Of a stretch of 64,000 nucleotides of DNA, positions 45,945 to 56,684 are shown piece after piece; position 1 is the first letter of the stretch, and each line of letters starts with the position of its first letter. The stretch spans positions 1,116,001 through 1,180,000 of the forward strand of contig JAJHTX010000013.1 in the NCBI GenBank assembly GCA_032164295.1, given 5' to 3'. The translations under genes were made by a program, and so were the position numbers. Origin of the DNA: Inonotus obliquus (taxonomy: Eukaryota; Basidiomycota; Agaricomycetes; Hymenochaetales; Hymenochaetaceae). The notes beneath the pieces are model-generated. The model did no database searches and was not told the origin of the DNA. It saw nothing but the letters and a program-made list of their open reading frames with translations.

Positions 45945-48440
45945 TGAATATATTACTGAAAAAGAAAATTCGCAAAACCTCGACGGGATAACTCATTGAT
46001 ATCTTCAACCCTGTGAATACATTTCCTCACCTCTCGACAACACAATGATAACGTTAGGAAGGATGCGCATGTGCACTGCATTTCTTCTACGAGCCAGTCT
46101 CTTTGATGACCGTGGTGCAAGAGCGCTACACGAACGGACGAATGATGTCTCGTTGGATCTCGCAATGCTGTCGATAGTAATGCCTCCCGCCCTTCGTTTG
46201 GTATGATTGTTATGCGTATCAAACCGATAAGTGGAACTGATGTGGGAGTGAGTTGTTCAAAGCAGTCGTCACTCGATCGTGAGCCCCTCGTCTGCTCTGT
46301 TCTGGTCAGCGGAGATATTCGGGATGGCTTGCCGCGAAGGCGTACCACTCCCAGTACGTCTCGTGGACATATGGAGCGATGTCATACAGGAGCTCTTTGG
46401 CCAGTGAATTGTTCTGAGCCCAACGCTGGCTGCCGATAGCATACAACTCGGGAGGCGCTGAGCCTGCGCTGACATAATTTGACGTGGGCTCAATTCTATA
46501 AAAGCAACACATGAATTGACGACCGGAGGGAGTTTATACTTCTTACTGATTTCCGGACGGGGCTGCGTGTAAATGTTGCTGAGATGGAGCATCCAAATCA
46601 TCAACTCCGCGTATGTGCTGCATTCCATCAATTTGCACTGCCGGATCGCAAGGAACCTGGTTGTCTGGATAAAAGTGGTATCCGTATTCCAGACCTTCCG
46701 TGGGACAGGCTGACTCAGGCCTTGTTCATCGCTGGTCCCTTGCAATGAGCTGGCTCCAAGCTCCCCGTGTTGATGCATTCTCTTCCTTTCTTTTGCTTGG
46801 ATAGTTTTCACCAAGTGACGGGAAGGATAAAGATCCTACGGCATGCGCCTGGCTGGTCCTCAAGTATCCAATAACTTCGTTCCTAGACTTCAGTCATTAG
46901 TGAAGTTTCTATATGAAAGCGGTTTCTAGTGAGTACTTACCAGAGGGCCTCCGGGTCTTCAATACTAATCAATGCAGGACAATCCTGCTCGGATCCTCCA
47001 GAAGGACGAGAACCTCGACAAGCGTTCGAATCCCAGCAGTTGCGGTGGCTTCTACTGCACCGAGGGGGTGGGGGGGTAGGATATTCCGACAAGAGGGAAC
47101 GACCTTGGTGTGGTTGGCACGACACTGGCCCATTCATGTGATCCCGCTCAGATTCTACAGAGCGATACGGAGCTCCGGAAGCAGGTGACCTCCCGGCAGT
47201 TGCGATGTCCTCTACTGAACCGAGAGGACTGGGGTCTCGGGTCAAGGGAGAATGTCCGTGGTGTGGATGATACCGCATCGACCCATCCATGGCCTGATGC
47301 TCCAATCCCGCCTGACGTTCTTCAATGTCCGCAGATGGACGTTCTTCGTGCCTTTCCAAAGAGCTAGTCGGACTGCTGCTAGTGAGACACGTGAGCAAAA
47401 TTGTCTATACCGGAAAAGATCATGCTTGTGCAATGTGCACCTACCTTTAGATCGATGATTCCGTGATGGAGCAAACAACAGTCTCTTGACTGACGGTTTG
47501 CGCTCCATGTACCACCACCGAACAGACGTCGGTGTTCGTATGGCTGAGCTCAGCGTCTATCTACTCGGCTCTCCCTGTCTGACCAGTGACGGCCAAGTGA
47601 TACATTTAGTATCCGTGAGTCGTCCCTGACCTTCGCTGAGATTTACCTTCTCGAGGCAGAGGCGAACGCGTCGCCTTTAGGAATATCTTCCCTTTGATGA
47701 TCATCGGTTTAACTGGTCTCCTCCTTCAAAGGTTGAGGGTACCTTCCCCCCTCCATAGCCGACGCTTCGCTCGACCTGTAATTGGGTGCATAGGATAATA
47801 CATCCATTCTGCGCATGTGCCGAGCTCTCCGCGAGATCTCTGAAATAAACAGCAGATATTCAGTCAAAGAAGTAATCGAAATGGCATGAGAATTGTGCCC
47901 TTACTCTCCCGTACCATCAGTGATGGGTCAATCGGTGAAGGGCGGGGCTATGGTTGGTGCCTCTATCTTCCAAGGCAGCATATCCCCGTACTTAATACTC
48001 TTGGGTATGTCTGGCGATTCATTTCCGAGATATGAAGTGTGGCAGTACGAGTTGAAGGATGTGGTTGCACGTTAATAATAATTGCAGCACTCTCAAAACT
48101 TGAAGTAGCTATACGTGATCGCGTTCCAAACTTGGATTTGGCTTGTCCCAATCAAAGTCTTCTCATTTGCACCATCACTGCGCCACTCAGCAAGTCCTTA
48201 TCTACTACCTTTGCCTTTAACCATTGAGTTAAGGGCAGCTGAGCCCTCGAAATAGCTTTCTCACAACTCGGAGCTCAACGCAATTATGTACGCGATCATC
48301 CAATTTTCCACAAGTCTGAGTGTACAAGTCTCGTAGACGTACTAGATTATATCACTTACAACACGATACTTTACTGTGCCAACGATAAATTTAAAATTAG
48401 ACACATTTTTGAAAAAAAAAAGAATAAATCACGTGATATA
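45945..48440. repeat. Tandem duplication, unit 1
   Basis: The unit includes 3' flank, gene and 5' flank of the orphan gene pair. Its left end (about 45,950-46,060, with TTACTGAAAAAGAAAATTCG) recurs at about 48,440-48,540, and its 5' flank near 48,100-48,190 recurs near 50,400-50,480. The divergence is considerable, so the duplication is not recent. Confidence 0.7.
46306..48008 (-). pseudogene. Dead copy of the orphan tandem pair
   Basis: Collinear with the gene at 48778-50314 but inactive. The start codon has become ATA (48008-48006), and the first exon contains a TGA where the intact copy has Leu (FTDLPI). Later segments are still recognisable: PEERPSADIEERQAG-like, PSPLGSVEDIATAG, ASGAPYRS, NYVSAGSAPPELYAIG and a C-terminal Tyr/Trp-rich end YVHETYWEWYAFAASHPEYL with the stop at 46306. 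A new upstream start cannot be excluded, but the internal stop would still cut the protein early. Confidence 0.7.
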
Positions 48441-50500
48441 GATTACTGAAAAAAGAAAATTAGTAAAACCACCCAACTCATCGATATCTTCAACCTTGTG
48501 AACCCATCTCCTCATCTCTCGACAACACAACGATAACGATAGGAGGTGTGCATAAATCCGAAACGTTCCTGCCCCAAGCCAGACTCTCTGATGACCTTAG
48601 CATGAGAGTGCTACACGAACGACGTCTCGTCTCTCGCAACGTTATCGACGTTAGTACCTCCGCTCTCCATCCAGCATGAACTTAGTGGGTATAAAACAGA
48701 TAGGTGGATGTGATACTGGAACGGGCTGTGGAATATAGCCGTCACTCGATTGTGAGTCTTCGTCTGCCCCGTCCTGCTTAACAGAGATGCTCTGGGTGAT
48801 TTGCCGCGTACGCGTACCACTCACAGTACCAATCCCAGTACGACTCCCAATACGCCTCGTCGACATACGGAGCGTTATCGTACGAGAGGGGCGCTGAATG
48901 ATGTTGCGCCCAATACTGGTCACCGGCCGCATGTAACTCGGGAGGCGCTGAGCCTCCACTGAAATAATTTGACGCAGGCTCAAATCTATAAAAGCAGCAG
49001 ATGAATAGATGATGGGAGGTGATATTACACAACTTACGGATTGTTGGACGGGGCTGCGAATGCGTTCTGCGTAGATAAATCGTCCGTGTCACCAACTGGC
49101 TGGACTGTGTCGTTCTGTCCAGGCGCTCCATAAGGCAGCTGGCTTCCTGTACATGAATGCCAGGAGTAATCCGCGCTTTCCGCGACAACGGCGTGTCCTA
49201 CTTCCGTTTTATCACTGGTTCCTTGCGATAAGCAGGCTTGGTTCACGTTCCAGACTTCTTGTCTGTGTGGGTTTTCTTCATTTTTTTTGCTGCTTTGGTT
49301 TTCACCAAATGGCTGGAAGGATGAAGACTCTACGGCATGCTCCTGACTGGTCCTCAAATATCCAAGAACCTCGTTCCTAAATTCAGTCATTATTGAAGTT
49401 TCTATATGGAAGTGGTTTGTATTAGCTACTTACGGGAGGGCCTTTGGGTCTTCAGTACTACTAAATGCAGGACATTGACGAGGAGCTCCAGAAGCGTACG
49501 AATCCCCAATAGCTGCGGTGGCCTCTACTGCACCGAGAGGACTGGGACCTTGGGTCAAGGGGGAGTATCCGTGTTGAGGACGATATGGCATCGACCCATC
49601 CATGATCTGACGATCCATTCCCGCCTGATCGTCGTCAACGTCCGCAGATGGACGTTCTTCCGAAGGGGAAGTCTGACTGCCACTGCGATAAACGTGAGAA
49701 GAATTGCCTACACAAGACAAGATCATGCTTATGCGCCTACCTTTGGATTCCCCAAATCGGTGATTGAGAGTTGGAGTAACCGACATCCTCTTGACCGACG
49801 GTCTGCGCTCCAGGTAGCTGTCCCGAGCAAACGTTGTTTTCCGCATGGCTGAGCTCACCGCGTGTCTGCTCTGCTCTCCCTGTCTGCCGACTAAGTGGTG
49901 CATTTAATGTATGTGTGTCGTCCCTGACCTTCGATAAGACTCACCTTCTCGATTCTAGGGTGACAGCATCACCTTTGGGAGCATCTTCCCTTTGATGTTC
50001 GTCGACTTTCCTCCGTCTTCTCACTCGAAGGCGAAGGTTAATGGTACCTTCCCCCCTCCATGGCCGACGCTTCGCTCGACCCGTAATCGGGTGCTTAGGA
50101 TAATACATCCCACTCTGTGCATCTTCCGAACTCTCTGCCATCTCTCTGAAATAAACAGCAGATATCCAGTCAAGGAAGTAATCGAAATGGTATAAGAACT
50201 GTGCCCTTACTCTTGCGTACCATCAATGATGGGCAAATCGGTGAAGGGCGAGGCTATAATTGGTGCCTCTACCTTCCAGGGCAGTCTACCACCGTATTTT
50301 CCACTCTTTGGCATGTTTGATGAGATATTTCGAGATTTGAAAGGTGGTAGTACGAGTTGAAGGATGTGGATGCGCGTTAGTTGCACAAAGGAAATCTTAA
50401 AGTGTCCAGTAATCTGCACGTGATCGCGTTTCGTTGGTGCCGATCCCGAACTAAGGTCCTTTTCTGTTCACACCATCAGTGCACCACTACGTCTTCGCCG
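48440..50500. repeat. Tandem duplication, unit 2
   Basis: Second unit of the roughly 2.4 kb duplication, carrying the intact gene copy and similar flanks. Confidence 0.65.
48778..50314 (-). CDS. Lineage-specific protein of unknown function (intact copy)
   Basis: No family recognised. Start at 50314 (MPKSGKYGGRLPWKVEAPI). The first intron (GTAAGG..TCAG) joins to EMAESSEDAQSGMYYPKHPI and a basic patch RLRVRRRRKV, then LERRPSVKRM, an acidic, Ser/Pro-rich central part (EERPSADVDDDQAGMD, PSPLGAVEA), a Gln/Ser-rich part and a final exon with ASNYFSGGSAPPELHAAG and a Tyr/Trp/Asp-rich C-terminus (DEAYWESYWDWYCEWYAYA). Six or so exons, about 360 residues, mostly disordered by composition. The basic patch suggests nuclear location. 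Purifying constraint is suggested because its sibling at 46306-48008 has stops while this one has none in the joined model. Confidence 0.6.
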
Positions 50501-51314
50501 CGGCGAGTCGGACCTGCCCTACCATGACCAATGATACTGAAATTTACCGGTGAGCAGTGATTATCTCCTTCAACGCATATGAGAGACAATTTTACTTGTA
50601 GGAAGAGCTTCGTTTCCTAGCTATACAAGTTGGTGTATCCCTTTCTTAGATACGACGATACAATATTGACAAATTTCCATCTACTTTGAAACTTGCAGAC
50701 CGGTGCCGCTGTATTGTATTGCGTTGGTGCTGAGATATCATGACCTACGATGTTCACCGAACGTTCTTCGTTAAAGTAGAGGAGAGTTAGTGGAAGATAA
50801 CCAGGGTCGGCTTTCACATAGCAACATCCTACGGCCTGAGAGTACTAGGCCGTTCAGCAGAGATCATTGCGCAGATAAGCCAAAGCGGCGACCTCGACAT
50901 TCCCAGGATCTATGACTCACAATAAGTCAATGAGTGAAAGCTTTCGTTTCGCTTCGATAGTATCCGCTACAAAGCCCGTTAAGGTGAGAGAGTTAGGACT
51001 AAAAGAGATTTTATAACTGGAGATAGTAAGTAATCGTGGCCTGTTTTGTAAGATTAAAGGTACGGATTAGTCAGATTTCACTGCGGATGATTGAAACGCC
51101 AGTTTCTAATGTCATGGCTGGTGACCGATACAATGTCTAAAGCGACGGTCTGTACACGGACTATGGCGGAATTCACCTCAATATGCATAAATATGCGTAT
51201 ACCTTGATCTGCGATCTTTGCGCTTATGCAGACCGGCTCAGTCTTCCTGCAGGAGAAAGTAGGTGCCACGAGAGTCCTAGCCACCCATCGTACCTTCTAA
51301 TGTCCAATTACTAG
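50315..51314. other. Intergenic, no gene
   Basis: 1 kb between divergent starts of the orphan gene (minus) and the second flavin oxidoreductase (plus). Only short frames; AT-rich. No clear TATA box close to 51315. Confidence 0.55.
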
Positions 51315-52695
51315 ATGTCTGACGACCGGACAAAGGCAAAACTCTTCCAGGCCATCCGTGTAGGGAACGTCGAGCTTTCTCACCGCATTGTCCTTGCACC
51401 ACTAGGAAGATTTCGCGCAGATGATGCGCACGTGCCGTCAAGCCTTTCGGTAGAGTATTATGCTCAGCGTGCAAGTGTTCCTGGAACACTGCTAATTGCT
51501 GAAGCCACCATGATTGCTGCTAAGGCAGGTGGATATAACAACCTTCCAGGCATCTGGAGCGAAGAGCAGATTGCAGGATACAAGAAGGTGGAAGTTTGGC
51601 AGACCATCTCGTATCCGATTTAAGCAGCTAATTGAAAGGAATAGATTGTCGATGCAGTTCACGCGCAGGGGTCTTTCATTTTCCTACAGCTTTGGGCAAC
51701 TGGGCGTGCAGCGATCCCTGCATTTCTCGAGCAACCGGATTGCCCAGCAAATCCAGGCGGACCGCATCCATACGTGTCCTCTTCCGACATCCCTCTTAGT
51801 GATCGAACCGATGGTATAAAGCCTCGTCCACTAACGCACGAGGAGATTCTTGAATACGTAGATCTCTATGGTCAAGCCGCGCATAATGCTGTTCACCGTG
51901 CCGGCTTTGACGGTGTCGAAATTCACGGTGCCCATGGGTACTTGATCGACCAGTTTACACAGGACGTTTCCAATAAGCGTACTGACCAGTGGGGAGGAAG
52001 CACCGAGAATCGGATCCGGTTTGCCCTTGAAGTGGTTAAAAAGATAGCTAGTACCGTGGGGGAAGAGAGGACGAGTATTCGACTGAGTCCGTTCAACACT
52101 TACCAGGGTAAGAGTCCCTCATCTTCTGGAAAACAAGTTGCTAAGCGGGCGTCAAGATATGAAGATGGATAACCCTGAACCGACGTTCGCATCGCTCGTT
52201 GCACGTATCAGGGAGGCTCATCCACGCCTTGCTTACTTGCACGTCGTCGAACCCCGCGTAGCCGCTGCCTGGGATCGCACACCGCTGGAGGGCGAGTCAA
52301 ACGACTTTCTTCGTGCCATATGGAAAGGACCTGATACTGCCGAGCGTAACGCCATTTTCATAAGCGCGGGCGGGTACATACCGGAGGGTGCGATACAACA
52401 AGCCGAGAAGGATGGAGGACTTGTTGCGTTTGGAAGGAATTTCATTTCAAATGTATGTCAGACAGCAATTATGCACTACTCGTTGTGTACTCACCCCCAT
52501 CCCACCTTTCTTCAATTCTTGAAGCCCGACTTGCCCGTACGCGTCAGAAACAATACCCAGTTCTCACCGTACAAGCGTGATTTGTTCTACTCAGTTGGGT
52601 TGCCAGAAGGATACATCGATTATCCGTTTGCGGATGCGGAAACCGAGAGCAAGTACCAGGATAAATGGACCGAGTGGAAGAGTGATAATTTGTAG
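51315..52695 (+). CDS. NADH:flavin oxidoreductase, old yellow enzyme family (paralog 2)
   Basis: Start at 51315 ([20 protein letters not shown]). The same landmarks as paralog 1 follow: [109 protein letters not shown] and [10 protein letters not shown]. It ends [14 protein letters not shown] with the stop at 52695. Four exons, with intron positions equal to those of the gene at 26528-27904; the copies lie 24 kb apart on opposite strands, so they share an ancestor but are not a recent tandem copy. FMN-binding and substrate-binding residues look complete. Substrate unknown. Confidence 0.9.
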
Positions 52696-52986
52696 AGGCA
52701 TTTCGTAGAGGCATTTCTTCCTTCCAATTTCCGTGTAGCACGGAGCCTAACACAGAAATCAATTTTGAAGTATTGTCATTGAACATGAGCCGTTATGTAA
52801 TGTCCTGAATCATACCCTTTAATTTGGTGCCAAGAGGCTTCAGATGTGGATGTGCGTCGATCACTGATCACGATAAAATAACCAATTGAGGAACGACTCG
52901 CTCGGATGTGTGGCTGGACACCGACTTGAACCTTCCCACCATCCTTACGTGCACAGAGACCTACTAGTTTATCAGTCAAGGAGGTC

Positions 52987-55900
52987 ATGAATAAGTCTGA
53001 CCAAGGTAGCTCTGATCACGACTCGAATATGGTCGCTGACGTCCACACAACCAATTCCTGGCAGGAGAAACTGAGCGAAGCCAAGAACCATTTATCCTTT
53101 GCCCTCCGAATGAAAGGAATTAAGAAACAGAAGCTCGTTGTACGTCTCACCGCAGCAGCGGTAGTGGAATTCCTCTCGGCGTGTATGGATCAGGGTATGG
53201 ATACAAAAGTGGACAAAAGTCTCTTGGACGACGACACCTGTACTTCCCGATTGAACATGCTTCATGAAGACAAACGCGACGATTTGCTGCAAAAGCTAGA
53301 CAATTTACTAGCAGACACTTCCATTGGTGGAGCTACTTGGGTAGACAATGTCATGGAATTCATGAATGACCGTGAGTCGTGATTTACATGTTTGAGGCCG
53401 CGTTGATTGATTCTCCGCAAGCATTTTTTCAGCCCCATCCCCTTGCGGGAACTAGTGGAGAAATTACGAACGAGCGTGAAGCACAGAAGAGAGGTGCGGC
53501 AGATTACATTGACCTTGTTCTCTGATTAAAGGCCGTTTCATTCAGCAACCATTGCCGCATGGGAGATCCCATACGAAGGGAAACTGCACGAGGAACTTTG
53601 GAATCATATTTCTAGGTTGTACGTATTCGAGACGGAGGACAAGGATCGGTATGCAAACATGTGCGCGATCGTTCAATCATCTGGCACCGGAAAATCGCGT
53701 ATGGTTGATCAACTCAGCACCGAACACTTCGTCATTCCTATATGCCTGAGAAACCCTATGACAAGTGGTAGGTCACTTTATACGACCTTAGTGAGCAAAC
53801 TCAGACGGTCTGTTTGTTTTTCAGGCTTTCCACCACCCGATGCTGAGGTTCGACGGTACTTGCTGGACTCGATGCGACTTATGCCGACAACGCTACGACA
53901 GTTCAACGAGCCTTATGCAATTAACCGGATAGACGCATTCTTTACGGCACTCCTTGAAGTAACGGAATCGAAAATAGGAGAAATCGTTTCTGATATCCGT
54001 TCTAATAACTCAAACGAGCCGGACATGTATCGTGAGGTCTCAGCAAAGTTCAGGCGACTCATGACAGAGGGTCAATCATACAAGGACCCTAACGAGTATC
54101 GCATGCGGTTTTACGGAGATGTAGTCAACCGAGCTCTTGAGCTTATCGATTCTGTGCGTCCCGTCACTTCCTTGTACTTCGGATGTTTCTAAGAGAATCT
54201 AATAGGCAGCCACTGATTCGGCTAAGCGGGGGACTTTGAGCCCAGCACAGTCTGGCAAGTCTCTTACCAACAAGCTTAAGTCGCTACAAGTAAATCCGTC
54301 GTCCAGGCTGGTCTTCGTTGTTGCGTTCGACGAATCTGCGATGCTCACCATTAGTCAAGATGGCAGCGGAAATCCTCCTATCTTTAGCACTCTCCGTAGA
54401 CGACTAAATCTACTGAGGGCTGTTCCTTTCTTCACCTTGTTCCTATCTACGACGAGTCGTATCGCGCAGTTCTTGTGCCCACTCGGACTCCCAGGTGGAT
54501 CGACGAGGAGTCCGGACGGGCGTCTGAAACTGAACCTTGCCTTCACAGGATGTGCCTTTGATGCTTTCAATACCGAAGGAATGGCATTCAATGAAGGGAA
54601 GGTGACAGTCCAGCAAGCAGCATCGGAATGGACCATGATGCACCTGGGAAGACCCCTGTATGTGTAACACCCTGCACCGTTCCGAGAATGTTACTTATGA
54701 ATGATTCGATCCAGATGGGCGACGCGTGTTGACAAATGGACGAGTGAGGTCGCCATCTCACGCGGCGACATTTCAACTGCTGCATTGTCTACAGACGATT
54801 ACGACGATGCACAAGCGAAGTTCCTGGTTCGCCGTGACGCGTTGCGCTTCGCAGTCATAAAACTTCTCAATTGGACCTCAATAAACCATTCGTGGTACAT
54901 CACCGACGACCAGATGATAGCATGTCTCTGCCACCGGCTCCCCATCGAATTTCAAAGTACAAGTCCGTTTCAGTATAGATTTGTGGAGAACCATATGCGC
55001 ATATGTGTGCGCCTTGACCCGGAAGACGAATCTATGGTTAGCATGTCTTCGTCAGAGCCGGTTCTCTCAGAAGCATCATTCGTTGTAATGAAGAACCGAG
55101 TCGACATGATTCTCCCTGCGATGAAGATCCTACTCGGCGGCTTCTCAGTAAATAAAGGTGACAGAGGTGAATTAGTGGCGCTTCTGATCTTGCTTCTGGC
55201 CAGGGACGAAGCTGTCTCCAGGAAAAATAACGAGGGAATGTGGAAGAATGTAAGGCTACGTGATGCTGCATCCTTCTCGAACGAGCCCCCGGGGTACCTC
55301 CGCCACCCAGTAGAACCGAAATTGCTCGAGTGGGATCGTGTATTTACTGTTCCCGACTTCCTCCGTGCTCTATTTGGGGAAATCGATTGGATACAGAATG
55401 TCATAGACAATACCTTCAAAGATACGCGTATGCATTTCAATCACTTCATCAAGTGCTTCCAGCAATCCGTGTTGAAGCGTCAATATCTTTCTGGTCTACT
55501 GATGCGCGGTGCTGCTTTGCTCTGCGCTAACTGCCAGGCAGCCGTGGACGTAGTCACTCCCTTCTCCTTTCACGACACAATATCCCGTATCCTCACTAGT
55601 GGCATAATCTTTCAGATAAAAAACGATCCAAAATATACTGACGTACCTAACTGGAGACTCCTGGATAATATGGAACAGCACAGGCTTGGCATCGTCGACG
55701 AAAAGACTACATATCTACCACCCGTCGTGCGGGTCGTCTTTGCTTTGGCAGCCTCGAAGCCTTCCGTCACAGGAAGGGTAACGTCCGTCAAGGTTGAAGG
55801 TGGAAAAAGCTACCTCGCAGTGGACATTTGGTGTGCCGGTATCGACAGCGACATTCTCCCATGTATCCGAGGAACATCGAACAGCACGCGAGAAACCTGG

Positions 55901-56323
55901 AATTCTTTGCTTGATCATTCGCAGGGATGGAATGCTCCATATATTCCCCCAGGCGAGAAAAGAGCCAAAGAATTTCTGCGACGTATGACCCCTTGTTTAG
56001 GGGACGACCCAGCATTCTGGAAGTTCTCTCCTAAACTCAATATGTCTAGAGAAGAAAACGAACAACCGGAACTGTACAAGATGGCGAAGCAGTTTCCACA
56101 GCTGAATAACTTGAATCGTGCCAAGAGGAAACCACACTTCGATCCGGTCACTGAATCAAATCAGGCAAGGACATCGAACGACCGGGCGAATAAAACGAGA
56201 GGAGGAAAGACGACGGGAAAGACGACGGGAAAGGCGAAAGGAAAGGGCACAGGAGAGAAAATAGGAGAGGGGAAGGGGAAGGGAAAGGCCCCGGTCCGTC
56301 AGAGCTCACGTCTCAAAAAGTAA
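52987..56323 (+). CDS. CR-type (Crinkler/RHS-like) P-loop ATPase with C-terminal restriction-endonuclease-like domain
   Basis: About 1,000 residues in six exons; introns at C|GTGAGT, G|GTGCGG, G|GTAGGT, GTGCGT and CT|GTATGT all restore frame. The N-terminal part is helical (SWQEKLSEAKNHLSFALRMK). A P-loop follows: IVQSSGTGKSRMVDQLS (variant Walker A) and LVFVVAFDESAML (Walker B), with FFTLFLSTTSRIAQF after it, as in RHS/Crinkler-type NTPases. The C-terminal half contains GDRGELVALLILLLARD, HFNHFIKCF, AAVDVVTPFSF and GIIFQIKND. I read the Glu, Asp and Gln-x-Lys as the E..D..QxK core of a PD-(D/E)xK nuclease; this is motif-level inference. The last 60 residues are Gly/Lys/Thr-rich repeats ending in a basic tail, plausible for nuclear or nucleic-acid binding. 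Such proteins are expanded in basidiomycetes and are thought to act in conflicts or as effectors. No disruption seen. Confidence 0.8.
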
Positions 56324-56684
56324 AGCACGATTTATTCACTTCACTTTGACTCAATACTCTCTTCTTTATATATACGTATATGTATCATATCAAGTAATAT
56401 TTTGTACTCCACTTGCAATGTAATCGGGAAAGCTCATGAACACGGTGATTCTCTCAGACCTTCATCAAGTAGTTCCCACACTGATTTAATTTGTCCTATG
56501 AAAGGTACTCGCAACACACAAGCATCATGCATAATTAGTGAAGGGGAAGTAGTGATGAGCGCCTCAAGTATTTATCATAACGAATCGAAACTTAATCGTA
56601 CCCACTTTTGTCATCAGCAACGTTTTCCATCAGTCCATCTTACACGCTCCTCGCACCATTCATAATTCTTACATCATCACTGAC
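56324..56684. other. Convergent 3' flanks, no gene
   Basis: 361 bases of AT-rich sequence between the stop of the CR gene and that of the O-methyltransferase. Short frames only. Confidence 0.6.
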
